Counted from the first letter of the stretch, positions 43,846 to 52,694 are shown. The stretch is 64,000 bases of DNA from an uncultured Muribaculaceae bacterium (GCA_905207535.1 CAJLLX010000001.1:1-64000); one strand, 5' to 3'. Notes: a model not told the origin generated them from the sequence alone. Made by a program: numbers and translations.

Positions 43846-44304
43846 TCACGACTCTAAATCGGCGATGTGGCAGCACTCCACACCGGCACGGCGGAGGAGT
43901 TCGATACCATCGGTGATGCGATAGACCTCGTTGAAGACCACACGGACGATGCCGGCCTGGATGATGAGTTTGGCGCACTCTATGCAGGGAGAAGCCGTGA
44001 TGTAAAGGGTGGCACCGTCGGAAGAATTGTTGCTGCGCGCCACTTTGGTGATGGCATTGGCCTCGGCATGAAGCACATATGGCTTGGTGATGCCTGCCTC
44101 GTCCTCACAAATATTTTCAAACCCCGAAGGAGTGCCGTTGAATCCGTCGGAGATAATCATAGAATTTTTGACAATTATGGCTCCGACCTTTCTACGCTGA
44201 CAGTAGGAGTTTTCGGCCCAGATACGCGCCATGCGGAGATATCGTCGGTCGATGGTGTCCTGTTTCTGGTGTCGGATGTCGCTGTCGGAAATATCTACAT
44301 TCAT
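43846..44304 (-). CDS. Deoxycytidylate deaminase (ComEB-like)
   Basis: About 152 residues. It is a zinc deaminase that makes dUMP from dCMP for thymidylate synthesis. The zinc site is HAEAN plus SPCIECAK. The substrate loop GFNGTPSGFENICED is typical of dCMP rather than cytidine deaminases. The ATG at 44304 (MNVDISDSDIRHQ) is chosen; the frame is open to 44364, but those residues overlap the promoter. It lies upstream of the CtpA-type protease gene. Confidence 0.93.
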   Translation of the reverse strand: MNVDISDSDIRHQKQDTIDRRYLRMARIWAENSYCQRRKVGAIIVKNSMIISDGFNGTPSGFENICEDEAGITKPYVLHAEANAITKVARSNNSSDGATLYITASPCIECAKLIIQAGIVRVVFNEVYRITDGIELLRRAGVECCHIADLES

Positions 44305-44323
44305 ACGCCATAGAATTAGTCTG

Positions 44324-44331
44324 CAAAGGTA
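44324..44331 (-). promoter_or_regulatory. -7 box of the dCMP deaminase gene
   Basis: TACCTTTG on the minus strand fits TAnnTTTG, 20 bases from the chosen ATG. No clear -33 box. This supports the start at 44304 rather than 44364. Confidence 0.45.
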
Positions 44332-44437
44332 CAAACTTCCCATCATAAAACGATGTAAAAGCATTCATTTTTTTTGGGAGGAGGCGGAAGGGGAAAATAG
44401 ATGGCGAAAGAGGGGAGTGAGATTGAAAAAAAATGAC

Positions 44438-44445
44438 TAAATTTG
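44438..44445 (+). promoter_or_regulatory. -7 box of the dsbD region
   Basis: TAAATTTG fits TAnnTTTG, 56 bases before the ATG at 44501. It is divergent to the dCMP deaminase promoter. Confidence 0.4.
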
Positions 44446-44500
44446 TGGCTTTAATGTGGGGAAGATGGCGGGGAAGGTGACTTTAAAAGAAGGAAAAAAG

Positions 44501-45025
44501 ATGAAAAAGATACTGAAATGGGCGATGTGGATGGCGCTTATAGCATTGGCGGCCGGCAGTGTGAGCGCCCAGAATAGCCTGAAAGGGCACAGAGGCGGTT
44601 TGCAGAGCGGGATATCGGCTCTGGATAAGGAGCAGATGCCTGTAAAATGGACCGCAAAGGGAAAAATGATTTCGGAAACCGAGGCGACAGTGACCCTGAC
44701 TGCCACGATGGGGGAGGGATGGCATCTGTATGGGATGAATATACCCGCAGACGGCCCCGAACCTACCAAAATCACTTTCAGCTATCCCAAAGGGGTGAAA
44801 ACCGAGGGGGCATTGACCGCAGACAAAGCTCCGGAGAGGAAGACGGACGAGATGTTTGGCAGCCAAACAGAGTACTGGAGCGGAAAGGTGACATTCACAA
44901 GGCGATTGAAGATAGACAAAAGCCTGAAGGATGTGACTGTGAAATGTACGGTGAGATATATGAGCTGCAACGATGTGACCTGCCGTCCGCCACAGACAAC
45001 CGAACTGGAAGTAAAAATCAAATAA
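44501..45025 (+). CDS. Stand-alone DsbD alpha-like domain, exported
   Basis: 174 residues with a signal peptide (MKKILKWAMWMALIALAAGSVSA) and a single immunoglobulin-like domain that is paralogous to the N-terminal domain of the DsbD encoded next. Both carry the phrase GWHLY, a Pro-Asp-Gly-Pro loop, and a C-x4-C pair near the end (YMSCNDVTCRPP here, FQGCNEETCISP in DsbD). In DsbD the alpha domain passes electrons from the membrane domain to periplasmic thiol proteins. The copy here may be an extra electron acceptor with its own client. It is 69 bases upstream of dsbD. Confidence 0.8.
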   Translation: MKKILKWAMWMALIALAAGSVSAQNSLKGHRGGLQSGISALDKEQMPVKWTAKGKMISETEATVTLTATMGEGWHLYGMNIPADGPEPTKITFSYPKGVKTEGALTADKAPERKTDEMFGSQTEYWSGKVTFTRRLKIDKSLKDVTVKCTVRYMSCNDVTCRPPQTTELEVKIK

Positions 45026-45094
45026 TCCCGGACAACCGGTGCCTCCTGACAACAGGGAATGCAAACAAAGTATACGCCCCAGAAAAGAAACAAC

Positions 45095-47101
45095 ATGAAA
45101 AAACATATGAAAACAGGACAATGGAGATCGCTGCTGATGGCACTGCTGTGTGCTGTATCGGGCATAGGAATGATGTCGGCTCAGGAACTTGATCCGATAG
45201 TGTGGGAAACGTCGGTGGAGAACAACAGCTCTACCGAAGCCACAGTGAAATTTTCGGTGAAGATAGAGAAAGGGTGGCATCTCTACAGTTTCGATCTGCC
45301 GGAGGACGGGCCCAATTCCACTTCTATAACCTTTGACCTGCCCGAAGGGGTGAGTAAAGATGGCGCAATCTGTTGGTCAAGAGCTCCGAAGGAGGAATAT
45401 GACCCCGTGTTCGCGCTGAAACTTGCCTGGTGGGAGAACGATGTAGTGCTGACACAGAAGCTGAAAATCAGCGATGGGAAAACGCACGACGTGAGCGGCG
45501 TGATAAGATTTCAGGGCTGTAACGAAGAGACCTGTATAAGTCCTCAGAAGTTGCCGTTTAACGTGACCGTAGGCACGGGAGCAGCCGCTACAGTGGTAGA
45601 GGAGACACCAGCTGTGGAGGTGACGGGGGGAAAGGTAGAAGCATCTCAGAAGCAGGAGATTTCGGAAGCCGGATGGTGGGCGCCTGTAGAGATCAGCGCC
45701 TCCGACGACGAGAATGCCAGTGTGAGCAACAGTCCGCTGTGGCTGATATTCGTATGGGGCTTCGGAGGCGGTCTGCTGGCACTGCTGACCCCCTGCGTGT
45801 GGCCGATGATACCGATGACGGTAAGTTTCTTCCTGAAAAAAGACGGCAACCGCCGCAAACAGATACGCGCTGCCGCGGTGTACGGACTCAGTATCGTGGT
45901 GATATACCTCTCTTTGGGCTTGATAATAACCGGCATATTCGGAGCAAGCAAGCTCAACGAGCTGTCGACCAATGCGTGGTTTAACCTCGCCTTCTTCCTG
46001 CTGCTTCTGATCTTCGCGATAAGCTTTTTCGGAGGATTCGACATACAGCTGCCCGAGAAATGGCGCAACGGCGCCGATGCACGCGCCGAGAAGGCCACCG
46101 GATTGCTGAGCATCTTCTTCATGGCTTTCACTCTGGTGCTGGTATCATTTTCCTGCACCGGCCCGATCATCGGCACACTCCTCGTGGAGGCAGCCAGCAT
46201 GGGCAACTTCGCCGGACCTGCCGCCGGAATGGCCGGATTTGCAGTAGCACTGGCATTGCCGTTCTCGCTTTTTGCCATCTTCCCCTCGTGGCTGAAACAG
46301 GCACCGCGGTCGGGAGGGTGGATGAACTCGGTGAAAGTGGTGCTTGGCTTCCTGGAGCTGGCGCTGTCGCTGAAATTCCTGTCGGTTGCCGATCTGGCAT
46401 ACGGATGGGGGATACTCGACCGCGAGGTGTTTATCTGCCTGTGGGTAGTGATTTTCGCTATGCTCGGGCTGTATCTGCTGGGCAAGATCCGCTTCAGCCA
46501 CGACGCGCCGTTGGATCATGTGTCGATACCGCGCTTCTTCATGTCGCTCATATCGCTGTCGTTTACGATTTATCTGATCCCCGGCCTGTGGGGTGCACCG
46601 TTAAAGAGCGTGAGCGCCTTTGTACCGCCTCTGTACACCCAGGATTTCAACCTGTATGCCGGGGGACAGTTTGAGGAGTTTGACGACTACGACGAAGGTA
46701 TGCGCTATGCAGCCGAGAATCACCGTCCCGTGCTGATAGACTTTTCGGGCTACGGATGTGTCAACTGCCGCAAGATGGAAGGGGCTGTGTTTGATACCCC
46801 TGTAGTGACAGGGATCATCAAGGAGAACTTCGTGCTGATCAAACTGATGGTAGACGACAAGGCAGAGTTGCCGACTCCGATAGAGGTAGAGGAGAACGGC
46901 AAGAAGCTGACCCTGGAGACAGTCGGCGAGAAGTGGAGCTATCTGCAGCGAGTGAAATTTGCTGCCAACTCCCAGCCCTACTACATGGTGCTCGACAACG
47001 AAGGCAATGCCATGACCCCTCCGGCCTACTACGATGAGAATGTAACGAAATTTGTAGACTGGCTCAACGACGGAATGAAAAACTACAGTAACGCCCAGTA
47101 A
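45095..47101 (+). CDS. dsbD: Thiol:disulfide interchange protein DsbD
   Basis: About 668 residues in three parts. A signal peptide is followed by the alpha domain (cysteines in FQGCNEETCISP). Then comes an eight-helix membrane domain of the CcdA/DsbD type, with its redox cysteines in LTPCVWPMIPM and SFSCTGPIIG. The C-terminal thioredoxin domain has the motif GYGCVNCRKME. It takes electrons from cytoplasmic thioredoxin and delivers them to periplasmic disulfide and sulfenate repair. The ATG at 45095 is chosen so that the signal peptide starts normally. mazG follows after 25 bases. Confidence 0.94.
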   Translation: MKKHMKTGQWRSLLMALLCAVSGIGMMSAQELDPIVWETSVENNSSTEATVKFSVKIEKGWHLYSFDLPEDGPNSTSITFDLPEGVSKDGAICWSRAPKEEYDPVFALKLAWWENDVVLTQKLKISDGKTHDVSGVIRFQGCNEETCISPQKLPFNVTVGTGAAATVVEETPAVEVTGGKVEASQKQEISEAGWWAPVEISASDDENASVSNSPLWLIFVWGFGGGLLALLTPCVWPMIPMTVSFFLKKDGNRRKQIRAAAVYGLSIVVIYLSLGLIITGIFGASKLNELSTNAWFNLAFFLLLLIFAISFFGGFDIQLPEKWRNGADARAEKATGLLSIFFMAFTLVLVSFSCTGPIIGTLLVEAASMGNFAGPAAGMAGFAVALALPFSLFAIFPSWLKQAPRSGGWMNSVKVVLGFLELALSLKFLSVADLAYGWGILDREVFICLWVVIFAMLGLYLLGKIRFSHDAPLDHVSIPRFFMSLISLSFTIYLIPGLWGAPLKSVSAFVPPLYTQDFNLYAGGQFEEFDDYDEGMRYAAENHRPVLIDFSGYGCVNCRKMEGAVFDTPVVTGIIKENFVLIKLMVDDKAELPTPIEVEENGKKLTLETVGEKWSYLQRVKFAANSQPYYMVLDNEGNAMTPPAYYDENVTKFVDWLNDGMKNYSNAQ

Positions 47102-47126
47102 AAAAGACAAATAAAAGAAACAGAAG

Positions 47127-47942
47127 ATGAAAAGTCGTCAGGAAAAACTTGAGGCACTTGGCAAAGTGCTTGATGTGCTCGACACGCTGAGGGTGAAGTG
47201 CCCTTGGGACGCCAAGCAGACCAACGAAAGTCTGCGCCCCAATACGGTAGAAGAGGTGTTTGAGCTGTGCGAAGCACTTATCAACGAAGATGACGCAGAG
47301 ATAAAGAAAGAGCTCGGCGACGTGCTGCTGCATGTGTTCTTCTACTCGAAAATAGGGGAGGAAAAGGGGAAATTTGACGTGGCAGATGTATGTGACGCTC
47401 TGACAACGAAGCTGATATTCCGTCATCCGCATGTCTACGGCAATGTGCAGGCCGACAATGCCCACAAAGTGGAGCAGAACTGGGAGCAAATCAAGCTCAA
47501 AGAGAAGGGAGGCAACAAAAGCATCTTAGCAGGAGTGCCCGGAGCGCTTCCCGCACTGACAAAGGCATATCGCATCCAGGAGAAAGCCGCCAATGCAGGC
47601 TTTGACTGGGAGACTCCCGGCGAAGTATGGGAGAAGGTGAAAGAGGAGATTGGGGAGTTTGCCGCCGAGGCCAAAGACTTCGTCGGCAAAGATGAGACAC
47701 CCGAGGATGTGAAGCGGAGGATGGAAGCCGAAATGGGCGACCTTCTGTTTTCGCTGATCAACGCAGCCCGGCTTTACGGCATACAGCCCGAAAACGCCCT
47801 GGAGAGGACCAACAAGAAGTTTATTTCGAGATTTGGATATATCGAGGAGCAAGCCAAAGAGATGGGAAAGAGCGTGAAGGAATTGACGCTTGGGGAGATG
47901 GAAGAGCTATGGCAGAAAGCTAAGAAAGTGCGGAAGCAATAG
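47127..47942 (+). CDS. mazG: Nucleoside triphosphate pyrophosphohydrolase MazG
   Basis: A 271-residue all-alpha NTP pyrophosphatase with two MazG domains. The first shows CPWDAKQTNESLRPNTVEE and the metal-binding EELYE-like helix VFELCEALINED with KKELGDVLLHV. The second has a matching E-x-E-x-D pattern around EIGEFAAEAKDF and EMGDLLFSLINAAR. It cleans up abnormal nucleotides and can lower ppGpp-related signals in E. coli. Normal length. It lies close behind dsbD. Confidence 0.94.
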   Translation: MKSRQEKLEALGKVLDVLDTLRVKCPWDAKQTNESLRPNTVEEVFELCEALINEDDAEIKKELGDVLLHVFFYSKIGEEKGKFDVADVCDALTTKLIFRHPHVYGNVQADNAHKVEQNWEQIKLKEKGGNKSILAGVPGALPALTKAYRIQEKAANAGFDWETPGEVWEKVKEEIGEFAAEAKDFVGKDETPEDVKRRMEAEMGDLLFSLINAARLYGIQPENALERTNKKFISRFGYIEEQAKEMGKSVKELTLGEMEELWQKAKKVRKQ

Positions 47943-47990
47943 ATCTCAGAGGTCGGGAAGGGGAGCGGTGACTTTGTCGCCGGCGCAGCG

Positions 47991-48080
47991 CTTTAGATTA
48001 AACAAAAGGGCCTTTAGATTAAACCAAAGGGTAACTTTAGGATAAAACTAAGGGGAATTTTAGATTAAACCAAAGTGGAA
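47991..48080 (+). repeat. Tandem array of a 20-base unit, four copies
   Basis: The unit CTTTAGATTAAACCAAAGGG occurs, with small changes, at 47991-48010, 48012-48031, 48035-48055 and 48058-48078, a period of 21-23 bases. Each unit can form a small hairpin-like pair between CTTT and AAAG. It lies 48 bases after mazG, in a 246-base gap with no gene. Confidence 0.75.
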
Positions 48081-48094
48081 GGGAGATATCTTAT

Positions 48095-48153
48095 ATATAG
48101 ATAGGTATCTATCGGAAAGATATTAATATAGATAGGAGTCTTTCTGAAAGATA
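48095..48153 (+). repeat. Direct repeat of 28 bases, two copies
   Basis: The copies ATATAGATAGGTATCTATCG... (48095-48122) and ATATAGATAGGAGTCTTTCT... (48126-48153) share the first 11 bases and the last ten (GAAAGATA core). The first contains the palindrome ATAGATA/TATCTAT. They lie just upstream of the exported protein gene and could be an operator pair. Confidence 0.6.
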
Positions 48154-48188
48154 CAAAGGACAAAAGAAACATTAAAAAACGGAAAGAT

Positions 48189-48593
48189 ATGAAAGGATTG
48201 AAATGGCTGTGGGTCGCAGCAGCAGCGATGATGGGGAGCGGAGTGCTTTACACACCGCAGGAGGCAGTGGCTCAGGTGAATCAGCTTGACGCCGATATGA
48301 ATATAATCCCTGACAAGGTGACAAAGACCGATGAGGGCGTGCGCATCTCGCTGTGTCTGGTGGGGATACCTCACACCTCGCAGAGGATAGACAGTGTGGA
48401 CCTGCGCATAGGGAAGCAGGTGTATCCGGCCAATGACATCGACGGAGTAGATTTCAAGCGCTACTTCCAGTTTGAGGACGAGGGAGTACAGACCATCGAA
48501 GTAGACTTCCCGTTCAAAAGTGTGGTGCCCAAAACAGCAACGCTTGATTTTCACACTGTAAAAGGGATAATCACCTCTCCGGCACGTCAGTAA
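48189..48593 (+). CDS. Small exported protein of unknown function
   Basis: 134 residues. A signal peptide (MKGLKWLWVAAAAMMGSG, cleavage near AVAQ) precedes a compact beta-rich domain. I do not recognise it. The phrases RIDSVDLRIGKQVYPANDIDG and IEVDFPFKSVVPKTATLDF suggest a single immunoglobulin-like fold. There are no cysteines beyond one in the middle (SLCLVG). It stands 89 bases before topB and may share its transcript. The upstream direct repeats suggest local control. Confidence 0.65.
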   Translation: MKGLKWLWVAAAAMMGSGVLYTPQEAVAQVNQLDADMNIIPDKVTKTDEGVRISLCLVGIPHTSQRIDSVDLRIGKQVYPANDIDGVDFKRYFQFEDEGVQTIEVDFPFKSVVPKTATLDFHTVKGIITSPARQ

Positions 48594-48681
48594 GTGATGG
48601 AATTGTCGGCAAGGATAGAACGACTCAACAATAAGTGATAACAGGACAGAAAACGGAGGAGCCCGAAAAAAGAAAGGCGGC

Positions 48682-50760
48682 ATGATAGTATGTGTGACTG
48701 AGAAACCGGATGTGGCGCGCGACATAGCAGCCGTGCTTGGCGCTACAGAGCGCCGTTCGGGGTATATAGAAGGGAACGGATATCAGGTAACCTGGACATT
48801 CGGCCATCTGTGTACTCTCAAGGAGCCGGCCGACTATACCGACTGGTGGAAGCATTGGTCGCTCAGTGCTTTACCTATGATTCCGCCGAGATTCGGCATA
48901 AAACTGATCCCTGAAGAAAGGTATGAGCGTCAGTTCAACGTGATAAAAAGCCTGATATCGACCGCAGACGAGGTGATAAACTGCGGCGATGCCGGGCAGG
49001 AAGGAGAACTGATACAGCGGTGGGTGATGCAGAAAGCCGAAGTGCGCTGCCCCGTGAAACGTCTGTGGATCAATGACCTTACCGACCAGTCGATACGCAA
49101 CGGATTCGGTCACCTGATGCCCGCATCGGAGAAAGACAATCTGTATCTCTCCGGTCTGTCGCGCGCCATAGGCGACTGGATATTAGGGATGAACGCCACC
49201 CGACTGTACACGCTGAAATATTCGCGACCCGGAAATGTGCTGTCGATAGGGCGAGTGCAGACTCCCACGCTTGCCATGCTCGTGCAGCGACACAAAGAGA
49301 TATCCAACTTTACTCCCGAAGATTTCTGGGAGCTAAAGACTGTGTATAAAGGTGCAACTTTCAACGCTTTAGAAGGGAGGTTCAAGAGCGAGGAGAGCGC
49401 ACAGCAAGCCGCAGAGAGGATAAAGGCTGCCCTGTTCACCATCACCGATGTGACCGAGAAAAAGGGGAAAGAAGCACCTCCGCGCCTCTTCGACCTGACC
49501 TCGCTGCAGGTGGAATGTAACAAAAAATGGGGCTGGTCGGCCGACGAGACACTGAAACTCATTCAGACCCTTTACGAGAAGAAGGTGACAACCTACCCGC
49601 GTGTAGACACCACATATCTCAACGATGCCATCTACACCAAAGTGCCTGAAATATTGCGAAATATGACGCCGTATGCCAATCTGACGGCGCCACTTCTGGC
49701 GATGTCGCGTCTGCCGAAGAGCAAAAAAGTGTTCGATGACTCGAAAGTGACCGACCACCACGCCATCATCCCCACCGGGCAGTTGCCCAACATGCTTCAG
49801 GGCAACGAGAAACTGATGTATCACCTGATAGCCCAGCGATTTATCGCCACATTCTATCCCGACTGCGAATTTATGGCCACCACCGTCTTGGGGGAGGCCG
49901 CCGGAGTAAAATTCAAGACCCAAGGGAAGGTAGTGACCAAAAACGGGTGGCGCGACGTGTACGGAGGTAAGAACTCACAGAGCGATGCCGAGCAAGGTGA
50001 CGACAAGATACTTCCGCCGTTTGAAAAAGGGGAGAGCGGGCCTCACGAACCGTCGGTGGTGAAAAAAAGCACCCAGCCTCCGAAATATTACACCGATGCC
50101 ACTCTGCTGAGGGCGATGGAAACCGCCGGAAAGACCGTGGATGACGAGGAACTGCGTGACGCCATGAAGGAGAACGGGATAGGACGTCCGTCGACAAGAG
50201 CCTCGATCATAGAGACACTTGTGAAACGACGCTATATCTACCGCCAGCGCAAGAATATAATGGTGACTCAGGCCGGTATAGACCTGATAGATACCATAGA
50301 TGAAGAACTGCTGAAAAGTCCCAAGCTTACCGGACTGTGGGAGAGTAAATTGCGCCAGATAGAGCGAGGAACATACAGCGCCTCAGACTTCATCGACGAG
50401 CTTAAAGCCATGATAGCAGAGATAGTGCATAATGTAATGACAGACAGCTCAATGAAGCGTATAGAAGTGTCTCCGGATGAAAACGAAGGAGGAAAGGGGA
50501 CAAAGAACGCCCCGAACGGCACTCCGGCCGATGCAAAACCCGCGAAAAAGCGTGCGCCGGCGGTGAAAAGTCTCGATCAGATAATGTGCCCGCTCTGCGG
50601 TGAAGGGCATATACTGAAAGGACGCACAGCCTACGGATGCTCGAAATATGCATCGGGATGCACACTGCGCCTGCCCTTCGACGAGTATGCCGACAACCTG
50701 ACACCGGCGAAACTGAACGCATTGATAAAGAAGAATTTCAAAACCAAGGGGAAGAAATGA
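48682..50760 (+). CDS. topB: DNA topoisomerase III
   Basis: A 692-residue type IA topoisomerase that separates linked single strands and helps decatenation. The N-terminal Toprim domain starts MIVCVTEKPDVARDIAAVLG and includes INCGDAGQEGELIQRW. The catalytic Tyr lies in VTTYPRVDTTYLND. A C-terminal zinc ribbon (CPLCGEGHILKGRTAYGC) follows a Lys/Pro/Ala-rich spacer. Its stop overlaps the start of the Cys-rich peptide gene (ATGATG), so the downstream genes are coupled to it. The plain length suggests a TopB (chromosomal or mobile-element) type. Confidence 0.94.
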   Translation: MIVCVTEKPDVARDIAAVLGATERRSGYIEGNGYQVTWTFGHLCTLKEPADYTDWWKHWSLSALPMIPPRFGIKLIPEERYERQFNVIKSLISTADEVINCGDAGQEGELIQRWVMQKAEVRCPVKRLWINDLTDQSIRNGFGHLMPASEKDNLYLSGLSRAIGDWILGMNATRLYTLKYSRPGNVLSIGRVQTPTLAMLVQRHKEISNFTPEDFWELKTVYKGATFNALEGRFKSEESAQQAAERIKAALFTITDVTEKKGKEAPPRLFDLTSLQVECNKKWGWSADETLKLIQTLYEKKVTTYPRVDTTYLNDAIYTKVPEILRNMTPYANLTAPLLAMSRLPKSKKVFDDSKVTDHHAIIPTGQLPNMLQGNEKLMYHLIAQRFIATFYPDCEFMATTVLGEAAGVKFKTQGKVVTKNGWRDVYGGKNSQSDAEQGDDKILPPFEKGESGPHEPSVVKKSTQPPKYYTDATLLRAMETAGKTVDDEELRDAMKENGIGRPSTRASIIETLVKRRYIYRQRKNIMVTQAGIDLIDTIDEELLKSPKLTGLWESKLRQIERGTYSASDFIDELKAMIAEIVHNVMTDSSMKRIEVSPDENEGGKGTKNAPNGTPADAKPAKKRAPAVKSLDQIMCPLCGEGHILKGRTAYGCSKYASGCTLRLPFDEYADNLTPAKLNALIKKNFKTKGKK

Positions 50761-50969
50761 TGGAAACAAACGACCTGATACAGTGGCTGACCGTAAGTGT
50801 CATAATACTGATAGCCCTAATCGCGATAGTGAGGAAGGTAAATAAGCTACGGCGCAACATCAAGGATGGCGATGCCTCGGGTTGCGGCTGCGGCTGCGAG
50901 GGGTGCACCAAACATTGCGAGAGCCGGGAGCAGTCCTCGGATGCGAACCATGAAAGAGCAGATAAGTGA
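50757..50969 (+). CDS. Cys-rich membrane peptide (FeoB-associated type)
   Basis: About 70 residues: one membrane helix (LIQWLTVSVIILIALIAIV) followed by basic residues and a cysteine cluster SGCGCGCEGCTKHC. This layout is typical of FeoB-associated Cys-rich membrane proteins, though no feoAB lies here. The cysteines face the cytoplasm if the N terminus is outside. It overlaps the topB stop by four bases and the HU gene start by one base. Confidence 0.75.
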   Translation: MMETNDLIQWLTVSVIILIALIAIVRKVNKLRRNIKDGDASGCGCGCEGCTKHCESREQSSDANHERADK

Positions 50970-51259
50970 TGGATAACAAAGGATTTATAAACAATATAAG
51001 CGCGAGACTGGGGTGCGGAGTATCGGAAGCGGAGAAGCTGACCGAATGTTTCGCATCGCTTCTACGCGAACAGTGCGGCGAAGGGAGCAAGGTGGCCATC
51101 CCCGGGTTCGGGACCTTTGAAGGAGTGAAACACGACGAGGAAATCACTACAAGCCTTGACACAGGCAAAAGAATGCTGCTTCCGCCATCGGTGGAGGTGA
51201 GATTTGCTGCCGGAGGTATGCTAAAAAAACGCGTCAGAGGAAAGGAGGGGAGACGATGA
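50969..51259 (+). CDS. HU-family DNA-binding protein
   Basis: About 96 residues of the HU/IHF superfamily. It has the N-terminal helices GFINNISARLGCGVSEAEKL, then GSKVAIPGFGTFEGVKHDEE, which matches the conserved V-x-I-x-G-F-G-T-F strand of HU, and a basic C-terminal tail MLKKRVRGKEGRR. The arm that wraps DNA is shorter than in classical HU. The ATG at 50969 overlaps the preceding stop (TGATG); a GTG at 50966 is also possible. Its stop overlaps the next ATG (ATGA). The gene pair encodes two related HU-type domains side by side. Confidence 0.85.
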   Translation: MDNKGFINNISARLGCGVSEAEKLTECFASLLREQCGEGSKVAIPGFGTFEGVKHDEEITTSLDTGKRMLLPPSVEVRFAAGGMLKKRVRGKEGRR

Positions 51260-52590
51260 GCACTACATTGGCATTGCCCGGGATAGTGGAGTACTTCGTA
51301 GCGACGACGGGATGCACGGCCGACGAGGCGAGGAACTATCTTGCGGAGTTTTCCGATATAATAGGTGACGCCCTTCACAAGGGGGAGAGCGTGGAGATTG
51401 CCGGGATCGGTACATTTAAACGGATCGGCGCCGGCGAAGGGGCCGAGGTGGCTTTTGAGCCGTCGGAAACGCTGACAGAGGCGGTAAATGCACCGTTCGC
51501 GATGTTTGATCCGGTGGAGCTTGACGACGAAGTGACCGAGGAAATGCTTGATACGGCGATATATGAGTCCGACTTTTATACTCCGGAGGAAGATAGCGCC
51601 AAGGAAGAATCGGACGATGAAGAAACTCCGTCCCCGGAGTCCGAACCTCAAGAAGATCCCGAAGTGGAGCCCGAATCAGAAGAGGAGCCTCAGGCCGATG
51701 AGCCGGGAGAGGAGCCTTTGGTAGAGGAAACAGTAGAAGTCGCCGAGACTGTGGTAGTTGGCGCACCTGTAGCGATATCCAAAGAGGAGCCGGAGGAAAC
51801 AACTGAAGAAAGCGATGAAGCGGAATCGGAAGAGGCACCCCAAACAAGTGAAGATGTTGCCGCAGGGGAGGCACCTCAAATAAGAACTAACGACCCCGAG
51901 GGAGATATTGAGCCCGCGACCCCTGAAGAAGAGCCGACGGAGGAGGAAGCTCCCACCATCGCCAAAGATTATGAGCCAAGAGCCGTTGAGGAAGAACGGC
52001 CGAGGGGGAGGAGTGACCGATATGACTACGGCGAGGAGGGGAGCGCTAAGGTATATCACAAAGCGCACCGCGTGAATGTGATACTTGCGCTGCTGATAGG
52101 ACTGCTCGCCGGAGTGCTGATAGGATATATCGGACGTGGCTTTATAAACCTAACGGGAGTGAAAAGTGTTAATATTTCAGCTGATGATGTGCAGGTGATC
52201 CATCAGACATTAGCATCTGACAACGAGGCCGCTCAGGCTCCGGAAGCAACCGCGGCCACTGATTCTGACACGACAGCCACAGAGGCGATTCAGGACAGCG
52301 TAGCGGCCGAAGCCGAAGCGACAGCCAAGGAAGCTCCGGTGGTGACAGATACAGTGAAAGCCGGAATATATCTTACGACTATAGCGCAGAGGCACTACGG
52401 AAAGAAAAAATTCTGGGTTTACATATATCTGGAGAATCAGGATCGCCTTGGAAACCCCAACGAGATCGCTCCGATGACAGTGGTAGTTGTACCTCCGCTG
52501 GCAAAATATGGCGTGAACGCCACCGATAAAGCCAGCGAAGAGGATGCCGAGCGGAAAGCCGCAGAAATATTGAGACGATATCCCGATTAA
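51256..52590 (+). CDS. Membrane-spanning HU-LysM protein
   Basis: A 444-residue protein with four parts. Residues 1-75 are an HU-like domain (GESVEIAGIGTFKRIG matches the HU strand). Residues 85-250 are a strongly acidic Glu/Pro/Asp-rich stretch. Residues about 273-293 are a membrane helix (VNVILALLIGLLAGVLIGYIG) preceded by basic KAHR. After an Ala/Thr-rich linker, residues about 368-415 resemble a LysM module (GIYLTTIAQRHYGKKKFWVY to APMTVVVVPPL). The positive-inside rule puts HU in the cytoplasm and LysM in the periplasm, so it could tie nucleoid DNA to the cell wall. The architecture resembles Bacteroidetes HU-TM-SPOR proteins described in computational surveys. Confidence 0.85.
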   Translation: MSTTLALPGIVEYFVATTGCTADEARNYLAEFSDIIGDALHKGESVEIAGIGTFKRIGAGEGAEVAFEPSETLTEAVNAPFAMFDPVELDDEVTEEMLDTAIYESDFYTPEEDSAKEESDDEETPSPESEPQEDPEVEPESEEEPQADEPGEEPLVEETVEVAETVVVGAPVAISKEEPEETTEESDEAESEEAPQTSEDVAAGEAPQIRTNDPEGDIEPATPEEEPTEEEAPTIAKDYEPRAVEEERPRGRSDRYDYGEEGSAKVYHKAHRVNVILALLIGLLAGVLIGYIGRGFINLTGVKSVNISADDVQVIHQTLASDNEAAQAPEATAATDSDTTATEAIQDSVAAEAEATAKEAPVVTDTVKAGIYLTTIAQRHYGKKKFWVYIYLENQDRLGNPNEIAPMTVVVVPPLAKYGVNATDKASEEDAERKAAEILRRYPD

Positions 52591-52631
52591 GTAGTGTGTG
52601 AAATGACGTTAAAAGACGCCGTGTTCTTAAT

Positions 52632-52677
52632 AATGCTAAACTCTATTAAGAAAAAATTAACACTTGAATTTAGCATT
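52632..52677. promoter_or_regulatory. Inverted repeat upstream of the Bat operon
   Basis: AATGCTAAA (52632-52640) and TTTAGCATT (52669-52677) are exact 9-base complements with 28 bases between. They lie between the stop of the HU-LysM gene (52590) and the -7 box of moxR. It may be an operator or a weak terminator. Confidence 0.4.
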
Positions 52678-52694
52678 TTGGATAGCTGATTTTA

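Noticed and set aside
42316..43857. 513-codon open frame antisense to the CtpA-type protease
   Set aside because: Shadow of the protease gene, which has intact catalytic motifs.
47991..48153. CRISPR array
   Set aside because: Units are adjacent with only 1-4 base gaps, no spacers, and no cas genes are in the window.
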